In this document: positions 56,422 through 62,786 of the stretch, one piece after another
Position numbering within the stretch: the first letter of the stretch is position 1
How the letters are laid out: every line of letters starts with the position of its first letter
Assembly: GCA_945898215.1 (NCBI GenBank)
Contig: CAMDHY010000012.1
Location: 1-62,786 of the forward strand
Origin: Pseudoxanthobacter soli DSM 19599
GTDB lineage: Bacteria > Pseudomonadota > Alphaproteobacteria > Rhizobiales > Segnochrobactraceae
Reading direction: 5' to 3'
DNA: 62,786 nucleotides
Translations under genes and position numbers: made by a program
The notes under the pieces: model-generated
Database searches by the model: none
What the model was told of the DNA's origin: nothing
What the model saw: only the letters and a program-made list of their open reading frames with translations

Positions 56422-57306
56422 TCAGCGCGGCTTTCCGCTGCGGGCGTAGGCAGGCAGATCGCCATAGTCGCAGGGCCCCCAGCCGGCCTTGGTCGCATCC
56501 GCCAGAAGCGCCTGCGTGGCGGCCGCCACGGGCAGCGCCGCCCGGTGCTGGGCGGCCAGGATCAAGGCGGCGCTGGCGTCCTTCAGGAAGAGGTCGATGT
56601 CGGAGGCCGGCACCGCGTTCGGGTCGCCCTGACCCTTCAGCACCGCCATCTTGCCCTTCAGGATCGGCGTCGCCATCGGCCCCTCGGCGATGATGTCGTA
56701 GACGGCGTTGGGATCGACGCCTTCCAGCGCGCAGAGCCGCGTCGCCTCGCCGAGGAAGGCGGCGTAGGTGGCGATGCCGGTGTTGACGGCAAGCTTCAGC
56801 GCCGCGGAGGAGCCGACCGGGCCGAGGTGGAAGAGCTTGCGGGTGAAGGCCTCGATGACCGGCCGCGCCTTCTCCAGCACCGCCGCGTCGCCGCCGACCA
56901 TGGCGAGCAACTGCCCCTTGCGGGCGGCGTCGGCGGAGCCCTGCACCGGGCAGTCGAGCATCACGGCGCCGGTCTTCGCCACCGCCGCGGCGAGCGCGCG
57001 GGCGGTATCGGGGCTGGTGGTCGTCGTCTCGACGAACAGGGTCTTGGCGGAGGCGCCGGCGAGCAGGCCGTCGGGGCGGTGGAAGCACTCGGTCGCCGCC
57101 TTGTCGTCGGTGAGCGAGGTGAGGACGATGTCCGACGCCTCGGCGAGCGCCTTCGGCGAGGCCGCCACCGTCGCGCCGGCCGCCTTCAGCGGCTCGGCCT
57201 TGGCGGCTGAGCGGTTCCAGACGACGACTTTGTGGCCCTGTTCCAGCAGGTGCAGCCCGATCGCGCCGCCCATGCGGCCGAGCCCGGCGATGCCGACAGT
57301 GGTCAT
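56422..57306 (-). CDS. NAD(P)-binding beta-hydroxyacid dehydrogenase, copy 1
   Basis: A 294-residue member of the 3-hydroxyisobutyrate/6-phosphogluconate dehydrogenase superfamily. The dinucleotide motif GLGRMGGAIG is at residues 8-17, the substrate block CPVQGSADAA near 119, and the catalytic Lys171 in ALKLAVN. It probably oxidises a 3-hydroxy acid or reduces an aldehyde acid. A GGAGG ribosome binding site precedes the ATG. It is the last coding gene of the operon, 30 nt behind a paralogue with only distant similarity, which suggests successive or alternative steps in one pathway. Confidence 0.87.
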   Translation of the reverse strand: MTTVGIAGLGRMGGAIGLHLLEQGHKVVVWNRSAAKAEPLKAAGATVAASPKALAEASDIVLTSLTDDKAATECFHRPDGLLAGASAKTLFVETTTTSPDTARALAAAVAKTGAVMLDCPVQGSADAARKGQLLAMVGGDAAVLEKARPVIEAFTRKLFHLGPVGSSAALKLAVNTGIATYAAFLGEATRLCALEGVDPNAVYDIIAEGPMATPILKGKMAVLKGQGDPNAVPASDIDLFLKDASAALILAAQHRAALPVAAATQALLADATKAGWGPCDYGDLPAYARSGKPR

Positions 57307-57336
57307 GGTGATCCTCCCGAGAATGTGTTCGTTCGT

Positions 57337-58218
57337 TCAGCCGCGGCGCGCCGGTCGCAGCACCTCGAAGACGGCGGCGGTGTCGTTCTCCGGCCCGACG
57401 TCGCGGATGGCGGCCTCGTAGACGGGCAGGCTCGCGGCAAACAGCGGCGCCTCGACGCCGCCCTCGGCGAGAAGCTCGCCGATCACCTTCATGTCCTTCA
57501 TCCAGACGTCGAGCTTCATCGTCGCCGGCGTGTAGCGGGTCTCGGCCATCAGCGGCGCCCGCAGCGAGAAGATGCGCGAGCCGCCGGCGCCGTCGGAGAC
57601 GACGTCGATGACGTCCTTCAAAGACAGGCCGCAGCTCTCGGCGAGCGCCATCGCCTCGGCGGTGGCGACGTTGTGGATGGCGACGAGCAGGTTGGCGACG
57701 AGCTTCATGCGCGTGCCGTTGCCATAGGCGCCGACGTGCACCACCCGGCGCGCGAAGTCGGTGAGCGCCGGCTCGGCGATCTCGAAGCCGGCGCGGTCGC
57801 CGCTCGCATAGACGACGAGGTCGCGCGTCACCGCCTGGGCGCCGGTGCCGGAGAGCGGGCAGTCGAGCACGACGGCGCCGGCGGCCTCGAGGCGCTGCCG
57901 GGCCGCCTCCTTGGCGGCGATCGGCATGGTGGAAAGCTCGCAGACGACCGTGCGCGTGCCGGCCTCGCCGATCGCCTCGGCGAGTGCGTCCGACACCGCG
58001 GCCAACGCCGCCTCGGACGGCAGGCTCGTCAGCACCACCGCACAGTCGCCGACGAGGGCCGCCGGCGTCTCGACGAGCCGTCCGCCGGCACCGGCGAACG
58101 CCTCGCGGCGCGCCGGGTCGAGGTCGACGCCGGCGACCGCGTGGCCGCGCTCCAGGAGGTTGCGGGCGATCGAGCCGCCCATGATGCCGAGACCGACGAT
58201 GCCGACGTCCATGCCCAT
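57337..58218 (-). CDS. NAD(P)-binding beta-hydroxyacid dehydrogenase, copy 2
   Basis: A 293-residue member of the same superfamily, with GLGIMGGSIA at residues 9-18, CPLSGTGAQAV near 120 and catalytic Lys172 in MKLVANLL. Two ATGs, at 58218 and 58212, are possible. The second has better spacing to the GGGGAG site. It precedes copy 1 by 30 nt. Substrate is unknown. Confidence 0.87.
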   Translation of the reverse strand: MGMDVGIVGLGIMGGSIARNLLERGHAVAGVDLDPARREAFAGAGGRLVETPAALVGDCAVVLTSLPSEAALAAVSDALAEAIGEAGTRTVVCELSTMPIAAKEAARQRLEAAGAVVLDCPLSGTGAQAVTRDLVVYASGDRAGFEIAEPALTDFARRVVHVGAYGNGTRMKLVANLLVAIHNVATAEAMALAESCGLSLKDVIDVVSDGAGGSRIFSLRAPLMAETRYTPATMKLDVWMKDMKVIGELLAEGGVEAPLFAASLPVYEAAIRDVGPENDTAAVFEVLRPARRG

Positions 58219-58272
58219 TCACTCCCCGGCGCGCCCTGTGGCGCCGCCGTCTGTCGACCGGTGTTCTTGTTC

Positions 58273-58821
58273 TCAGGCCTTCGCGGGCGCCGGCTCGTGG
58301 CCGGGCAGGCGGAAGCAGCGGATCGCCACGGCGAGCATCGAGTAGTAGCCGACGACAGCCGAGAGCTCGACGAGCGTCTGCCGGCCGAAGCGCTCGAGCG
58401 CCGCGGCGAACAGCGCGTCGGGCACGTCGTGGTCCTGCAGCAGGGCGTGGGCGACGTCGTGGACGAGGCGCACGTCGGCGTCCTCCGTCTCCGGGCTGCG
58501 GCCGGCGGCAATCGCCTCGATCACGTCGGCGGGGAGCCCCGCCTTCGCGGCCTCGGGAGCGTGGATCGCCCACTCGTAAGTGGCGCCCCAGTGATGCGCC
58601 GTCACCAGGATCGCGAGTTCGGAGAGCTTCGGGCCGAGGCTGGTGCGGTAGCGCAGTTCGGCGCCGAGCTTCTGCGCCGCTCCCGCGACGGCGGGGGCCT
58701 CCAGCAGCAGGTGGAAGATCGCCGGCACCGACCCGCGCGGGCCGGCGGCGATGGCGTCAAAGATCGCCCGCCGCTCGGCATCGAGGGTGGCGGGATCGTG
58801 AATCCGGTAGCGTTCGGTCAT
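58273..58821 (-). CDS. Carboxymuconolactone decarboxylase/AhpD-like protein
   Basis: A 182-residue helical protein with the CMD-type core KLSELAILVTAHHWGATYEW and AIAAGRSPETED. It lacks the CxxC pair that defines the AhpD peroxidase branch, so a redox role is unlikely. Decarboxylase or hydratase-like activity on an aromatic-ring product is a family-level possibility. The ATG at 58821 overlaps the upstream hydrolase stop by 4 nt. A beta-hydroxyacid dehydrogenase gene follows after 54 nt. Confidence 0.82.
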   Translation of the reverse strand: MTERYRIHDPATLDAERRAIFDAIAAGPRGSVPAIFHLLLEAPAVAGAAQKLGAELRYRTSLGPKLSELAILVTAHHWGATYEWAIHAPEAAKAGLPADVIEAIAAGRSPETEDADVRLVHDVAHALLQDHDVPDALFAAALERFGRQTLVELSAVVGYYSMLAVAIRCFRLPGHEPAPAKA

Positions 58822-59663
58822 GGGGAGAGGGGCCGGGTCTGGCGGCCTGCCGGGGCGATCTCGGCGAGAAACGCCTCGACGGCGGCACGGAAGGCGGCGA
58901 GCTGTTCGAGATTGGCGAGGTGGGCGGCACCGGCGAGGGTGACGAGCCGGCAGTCTGGCACGAGCGCCGCCATCGCCGCCATCTCGGGCGGATGTACGCC
59001 GTCCTCGGCGCCGACGATCATCCGGCACGGCACGGTGATCTCTGCGAGCCGCCGCTTGTAGTCGAGGCCCTCGATCAGTGCGGTGATCGCCCGGTAGCCG
59101 GCCGGCGGCGTCGAGACGATCATCGACCGCGCCGCCTCGACGAGGTCGGGCCGGTCGGCGCGCGAGGCCGCCGTCAGCCAGCTCGCCATCGTGCCCTCGG
59201 CCACCGCCGGCATGCCGCCGCCCTCGAGCATCGCCCGGCGCGCCGCCCACATCTGCCGGAACGGCGGCGGCGCGTCGGCACGGCAGTCGGCGGCGACGAT
59301 GCCGGTGACCCGGTCGGGATGGGCGAGGGCGAGGCCGAACGCCGTCATGCCGCCGAGCGACAGGCCGACCAAGGCGGAGCGTTCGATGCCGAGCGCGTCC
59401 CAGACGGCGATCACATCGGCGACGAGGTCGTCGAAGGTGCCGGCGGGCTCGACGACGTCGCTCGCCCCGTGGCCGCGGGCGTCGATCGACACGACGCGGT
59501 AACGGTCGGCCAGCGCCGCCGCGTCGCCGCGCCAGAGGTCGGCGTTGGCGCCGAGGGCGTGCAGGAAGGTGACGACGGGGGCGTCGCGGCGCCCCTCGTC
59601 GATCACGCCGATGCGCCGGCCATCGATCTCGACGGTCCGGCGGGCGACCGCGAGCGCGCTCAC
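58818..59663 (-). CDS. Alpha/beta hydrolase (3-oxoadipate enol-lactonase-like)
   Basis: A 281-residue alpha/beta-hydrolase with the triad Ser102 (GLSLGGM), Asp221 (GAEDGVH) and His248 (GAAHLANLE), and an oxyanion block FLHALGAN. It most resembles PcaD and related ring-fission hydrolases. The start is a GTG at 59663 that overlaps the monooxygenase stop (GTGA). The pairing with the CMD-like protein recalls the pcaD-pcaC order in protocatechuate breakdown. Confidence 0.85.
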   Translation of the reverse strand: MSALAVARRTVEIDGRRIGVIDEGRRDAPVVTFLHALGANADLWRGDAAALADRYRVVSIDARGHGASDVVEPAGTFDDLVADVIAVWDALGIERSALVGLSLGGMTAFGLALAHPDRVTGIVAADCRADAPPPFRQMWAARRAMLEGGGMPAVAEGTMASWLTAASRADRPDLVEAARSMIVSTPPAGYRAITALIEGLDYKRRLAEITVPCRMIVGAEDGVHPPEMAAMAALVPDCRLVTLAGAAHLANLEQLAAFRAAVEAFLAEIAPAGRQTRPLSP

Positions 59664-60778
59664 GCGACGGCGGTCCTGGGCGTGCTGGCGCTGCGGTTGA
59701 TCTGCGGCACCACCTTCTCGGCGAGGAGCTCCATCGAGCGGATGGCGAGGCCGCGGTCGGCCCAGTCGTGGCCGGCATAGAGCAGCGTGCCGAAGTCGCC
59801 GACATTTTCGCGGAAGGCCATCAGCTCGTCGGCGACCTTGTCGGGCGTGCCCCAGACGACCAGCTGGTCGACGACGCTCTCCGCCGTCACCGAGGAATCC
59901 GGCGCCGACTGGTCGGCCTTGAACAGGTTGGCACGGCCGTTCTTGACGAGCTTGTGGGCGAGCGACTTGTAGTAGGAGAAGTATGGCCCGGACGGGTCGG
60001 TGGCGTAGCGCCTGGCGGTGGCGAGGTCGTCGGCGACGAAGATGCTCTTGGCGACGCGCCAGTTGGCCGGATCAGCCGGGCGGTTGCCGGTCGCGCAGCC
60101 ATCGACATATTTCGGCCAGTGCGTCTTCACCCACTGCGGCAGCAGGAAGTTCGCGGAGATCGGGTCCCAGCCGCGGGCCGCCGCCTCCGTCACGCCCTTC
60201 GAGAACGGCGCCACCGCGGTGACGACGATCGGCGGGTGCGGCGTCTGGTAGGGCTTGTGGATGGTGCCCTGGCCGAGTTCGGGAATGGTGGTGCGCTCGG
60301 TCGAGACGGTCCAGTACTTGCCCTTCAGGTTGTAGGGTGCCTCGCCCGCCCAGATGTCGAGCACCATGTTGATGCCCTCGAGGAACATCGCGGTGCGGTC
60401 TTGGTCGAGGTTGCCGTAGAGCTCGGCGTCCGAGAGCAGGCCGCCCGGGCTGATGCCGAAGATGAAGCGGCCCTTCGCCATCTGGTCGACCATCGCCACC
60501 TCGGCGGCGATCGTCGCCGGATGGCGGTTCGGGATGTTCACCGTGCCGGTGCCGAGCTTGATGTTCTTCGTCTCCTCGAGCAGCCAGGCGATGAAGATCA
60601 GGCTCGAGGTGATCGTCTCGGCGGCGTCGGTGATGTGTTCCCCGAAATAGCCCTCGACGAAGCCCAGCCGGTCGGCGACCAGCGCCAGTTCGCGATCCTC
60701 CCGCAGCGTCTCGTGCAGTGGCCGGTGCAGCGGGTGGATCGGCATCGTGAAGAAGCCGAGCTTGAGGGGAACGGGCAC
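59660..60778 (-). CDS. Luciferase-like (LLM) flavin-dependent monooxygenase
   Basis: A 372-residue bacterial-luciferase-family enzyme (FMN- or F420-dependent fold), with blocks GFFTMPIHPLHRP, FGEHITD, GTGTVNIPNRHP and GRFIFGISPGG. It resembles group C two-component monooxygenases that use reduced flavin supplied by a separate reductase, and one is encoded directly upstream. GTG 60778 is chosen as the start because GAGGAA lies 8 nt before it. The longer frame is not supported. It probably starts the pathway by oxygenating a ring or carbon-heteroatom bond. Confidence 0.87.
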   Translation of the reverse strand: MPVPLKLGFFTMPIHPLHRPLHETLREDRELALVADRLGFVEGYFGEHITDAAETITSSLIFIAWLLEETKNIKLGTGTVNIPNRHPATIAAEVAMVDQMAKGRFIFGISPGGLLSDAELYGNLDQDRTAMFLEGINMVLDIWAGEAPYNLKGKYWTVSTERTTIPELGQGTIHKPYQTPHPPIVVTAVAPFSKGVTEAAARGWDPISANFLLPQWVKTHWPKYVDGCATGNRPADPANWRVAKSIFVADDLATARRYATDPSGPYFSYYKSLAHKLVKNGRANLFKADQSAPDSSVTAESVVDQLVVWGTPDKVADELMAFRENVGDFGTLLYAGHDWADRGLAIRSMELLAEKVVPQINRSASTPRTAVA

Positions 60779-60834
60779 GGACGGTTCCTCGGGTTTTTCG
60801 ACGGCGGGCGTCGGACGTGATGAACGGGGAGGGC

Positions 60835-61353
60835 TCAGGCGGCCGCGGCGAGCGCGTCGGCGATGCACAGACGCCCGTGCGAGAACAGCAAGGGCGGGCC
60901 GTCGCGGTGCGCCGCCCATTCGACGAGGCCGACCAGGATGACGTGGTCGCCGCCGTCGACGGCCTGGGTCACGTGACCCTCGAAGCGGGCGAGGCAGCCG
61001 TCGAACAACGGGCAGCCGCCGCGGCCGATCTCGTAGGCAACCCCGTCGAACTTGTCGGCGGCCGGGCGGGCGAAGCGCATCGCGAGCGCGCTCTGGTCGG
61101 CGGCGAGGATATTGACGGCGTACTTCGCGCCGATGCGGAAGGCCTTAAGGGACGGCAGGTGGCGCTGCATGCTCCACAGCACGAGCGGCGGGGCCAGCGA
61201 AAGGGCGGAGAAGGAGTTCGCGGTGAAGCCCGCCGGCCGGCCCTCCTCGTCGACCGTGGTGATCACCGTGACGCCGGTGGTGAAGCGGCCGAGGGCGGTT
61301 CGGAATTCGCGCATCCCGCCCTCCGAGCCGAGGTCGACATGGCGTTCCGTCAT
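60835..61353 (-). CDS. Flavin reductase (flavin reductase-like domain, monooxygenase partner)
   Basis: A 172-residue FMN-binding split-barrel reductase (HpaC/ActVB type), with RFTTGVTVITTVDEEGRPAGFTANSF and LVLWSMQRHLPS. It uses NAD(P)H to reduce FMN or FAD for the LLM monooxygenase 57 nt downstream. The ATG at 61353 is preferred over an in-frame extension. It is the first gene of the operon and divergent from the LysR gene. Confidence 0.88.
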   Translation of the reverse strand: MTERHVDLGSEGGMREFRTALGRFTTGVTVITTVDEEGRPAGFTANSFSALSLAPPLVLWSMQRHLPSLKAFRIGAKYAVNILAADQSALAMRFARPAADKFDGVAYEIGRGGCPLFDGCLARFEGHVTQAVDGGDHVILVGLVEWAAHRDGPPLLFSHGRLCIADALAAAA

Positions 61354-61480
61354 TGCGCTCTCCGCCTCCTCGCCCCGCCTGCACCGATTGCGAAGTCGAC
61401 TGTAGGGGCTGACTAGCCTATCACGGAAATGATGAGTATTTATGCTTCCAAGATGATTTCCTAATGAGGAGGCTGCCGCC
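61354..61480. promoter_or_regulatory. Divergent control region between flavin reductase and lysR
   Basis: The 127-nt gap is AT-rich and contains an inverted repeat ATCA-N6-TGAT (61421-61434) and nearby TTTATGCTTCC and GATGATTTCC sequences. LysR-type regulators usually bind interrupted dyads in just such divergent regions and switch on the neighbouring operon when a pathway compound is present. The exact site is not proven. Confidence 0.5.
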
Positions 61481-62431
61481 GTGACGCTGCGCGCCGACGC
61501 CAGCCTGCAGGACATCCGCCTGTTCGTCGCGGTCTACGAGGAGCGCTCGTTCACGCGAGCTGCGGAGCGGGAGAACGCCACCCAGTCCGGCGTTTCCCAG
61601 CACGTGCGCAAGCTCGAGAGCCGCTACGGCGTGCGCCTGTTCGAGCGCGGCGCCAACGCCGTCGTCCCGACGCCGGCCGGCGATCGCTTCTACCGGTCGT
61701 CCATCGACGTGCTGCGTCGCTACATCGTCGCCGACCGGGAACTGCGCCAGCACGCCCGCGGGCTGGAGGGCACGCTCAGCGTCGGGCTGATGCCGTCGAT
61801 GACGCGCTGCATCCTCGCGCCGGCGCTGGTGCGCTTCATGGAGGCGCACCCGAATGTCACCGTCCACACCTTCGAGGCCTATAGCCGGGTGCTCGCCGAC
61901 CGGGTGATGGCGGGGGAACTCGACTTCGCCGTCGTCCCGGCGCTCGAAAGCACCGTCGGGCTGCGCGGCCGGCTGTTGCTGCGCACGCCGGAGACGATCG
62001 CGCTCAAGGCCGGTTCCGGACGCCTGCGCCACCTGGAGCCGGCCCGTCTCGCCGACTTCGGGCCGCTGAAGGTGGTCGTGCCGGGCATCGCCAACGCCCG
62101 CCGCCGCTCGCTCGACGCCTACTTCGCCGCCTGCGGGGCCGAGATCGTGCAGGTGCTGGAACTCGATGCCATGCTCGCCACCCTCGACTTCATCGAGCGC
62201 ACCGACTGGGTGGCGATCCTGCCGGGCGTGCTGACGGCGCCCGATATCGACGGCCAGCGGCTGTCGATCGCGCCGCTCACCGACCCGCCGCTGTGGCTCG
62301 ACCTCGTTCTCATCGAGCCCTTGCGCACGCCGATGTCGCCGGCCGCCGAGGCCTTCCTCGAGGTGCTCTCGGAGGAATCCGCGCGGGTGAACCGCGTCTG
62401 GCTCGACGTCGTCGCCGATACGGCGCGGTAG
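61481..62431 (+). CDS. LysR-family transcriptional regulator
   Basis: A 316-residue regulator. The N-terminal helix-turn-helix (residues about 8-65) includes SFTRAAERENATQSGVSQHV and LESRYGVRLFERG. The ligand-binding domain follows (residues about 95-300). The start is a GTG at 61481 with an AGGAGG ribosome binding site 9 nt upstream. Position and orientation suggest control of the divergent six-gene monooxygenase operon, responding to its substrate or an intermediate. Confidence 0.9.
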   Translation: MTLRADASLQDIRLFVAVYEERSFTRAAERENATQSGVSQHVRKLESRYGVRLFERGANAVVPTPAGDRFYRSSIDVLRRYIVADRELRQHARGLEGTLSVGLMPSMTRCILAPALVRFMEAHPNVTVHTFEAYSRVLADRVMAGELDFAVVPALESTVGLRGRLLLRTPETIALKAGSGRLRHLEPARLADFGPLKVVVPGIANARRRSLDAYFAACGAEIVQVLELDAMLATLDFIERTDWVAILPGVLTAPDIDGQRLSIAPLTDPPLWLDLVLIEPLRTPMSPAAEAFLEVLSEESARVNRVWLDVVADTAR

Positions 62432-62578
62432 ACGGCGACAGAGGAAGAGGCGGGTTCGCCAGTCGGCGTGTCTCGCTGTGCCCGGTACCTGGCGATCAAA
62501 CACAAGCGAGAGGTTTGATCGAACGCGGCTGTGCCGTCCTTTGGATGACTTCACGCGAACGACAGCCGAGCCTGGGCA

Positions 62579-62642
62579 TCAATGGAATGCGTTCTCGCGT
62601 GCCTGCTCGAATAGCTTCGCGTTGTCGCTGTAGTCGACATGG
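62579..62642 (-). pseudogene. Possible gene end cut off by the insertion sequence
   Basis: Reading out of the insertion element on the minus strand gives HVDYSDNAKLFEQARENAFH and then a TGA stop near 62581-62583. The sequence looks like the C-terminus of a real protein whose upstream part was replaced by the IS element. It is too short for a family call. Confidence 0.25.
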
Positions 62643-62786
62643 CCTGCCCCCCTTGAAGTGGTCCTCCCTGAGGTATGGGTTTTGAGCCCTATTGGAGGAC
62701 GGACAGATGGCGAGGAAGCGGCATAGGCCCGAGGAGATAGTCACGAAGCTTCGGCAGGTTGAGGTCCTGACGGCGCAGGGCAAGTC
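62640..62786 (+). mobile_element. Left end of an IS3-family insertion sequence (cut by window)
   Basis: The first ORF begins at ATG 62707 with a GGAGGAC ribosome binding site. It reads MARKRHRPEEIVTKLRQVEV, the start of an IS3-family OrfA helix-turn-helix protein. The left terminal repeat is probably near 62640, at TGGCCTGCCCCCCTTGAAG. The second ORF (DDE integrase with a programmed frameshift) would lie beyond the window. Confidence 0.85.
62707..62786 (+). CDS. IS3-family transposase OrfA (partial, 3' end outside window)
   Basis: Twenty-six codons are visible, beginning MARKRHRPEEIV and ending at the window edge (TAQGKS). The sequence matches the N-terminal helix-turn-helix of OrfA from the IS2/IS407-like branch of IS3. 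Its product usually binds the terminal repeats and, by frameshifting, forms the OrfAB transposase. Confidence 0.85.
   Translation, partial: MARKRHRPEEIVTKLRQVEVLTAQGK

Noticed and set aside
58273-58821. AhpD-type peroxidase partner role for the CMD-like protein
   Set aside because: The CxxC redox pair of AhpD is missing.

Overview
The window is about 70% GC and reads as chromosome from an alphaproteobacterium, most likely of the order Hyphomicrobiales (Rhizobiales). Supporting signs are a MucR/Ros regulator whose zinc finger has Asp in place of the second Cys, tightly overlapping operons, a replicative DnaE1, a complete mrpABCDEFG antiporter operon, and degenerate GAAC-N7-GAAC (LexA-type) repeats. 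No rRNA, tRNA or CRISPR array was seen.

Layout. 1-910: a cobalamin riboswitch (5' end cut by the window edge), a CbiM-like permease and a terminator. 983-11976 (minus): a ten-gene catabolic and uptake cluster: GntR regulator, proline-racemase/4-hydroxyproline-epimerase-like enzyme, polar amino-acid ABC importer, two aldehyde dehydrogenases, a GMC oxidoreductase, an HpcH/HpaI aldolase and a DadA-like flavoprotein. It resembles hydroxyproline catabolism but lacks the deaminase and adds an aldolase and an alcohol oxidase. 12219-13605: an LPG-synthase-like membrane protein and a 32-residue membrane peptide behind a promoter with 11-bp periodic GAAC-like repeats. 13716-17171: dnaE1. 17299-21447: the B12-dependent methylmalonyl-CoA mutase pair. 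21669-22504: a lower-GC, frameshifted unknown gene. 22881-25674: DUF4332, DUF2267 and a DUF853 (YjgR-like) ATPase, followed by a REP-like inverted-repeat element.

26196-33282: LysE exporter, M20 dipeptidase overlapping a LOG-family hydrolase, DUF1254 protein with a G10 tract at its ribosome binding site, haloacid dehalogenase, branched-chain aminotransferase, and an Fe/Mn superoxide dismutase with a possible twin-arginine extension. 33375-34651: three tandem genes for small secreted four-cysteine proteins. A fourth member lies at 45251, behind a DUF1194 (vWA-like) gene. 34935-35351: mucR. 35630-41602: mrpA-G. 41812-44380: msrB and oligopeptidase B. 45666-52426 (minus): htpG, a dapC-like aminotransferase, ftsK and lolA. 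52539-55979: a large serralysin-type RTX metalloprotease without secretion genes nearby. 56422-61353 (minus): a six-gene operon with a flavin reductase and luciferase-like monooxygenase, a hydrolase, a carboxymuconolactone-decarboxylase-like protein and two beta-hydroxyacid dehydrogenases, divergent from a LysR regulator. The window ends inside the first gene of an IS3-family element.

Most promising leads: the family of secreted four-Cys proteins; the small membrane peptide with a LexA-like promoter ahead of dnaE1 (resembling SOS division inhibitors such as SidA); the variant hydroxyproline-like catabolic cluster; and the possible dual localisation of the superoxide dismutase.
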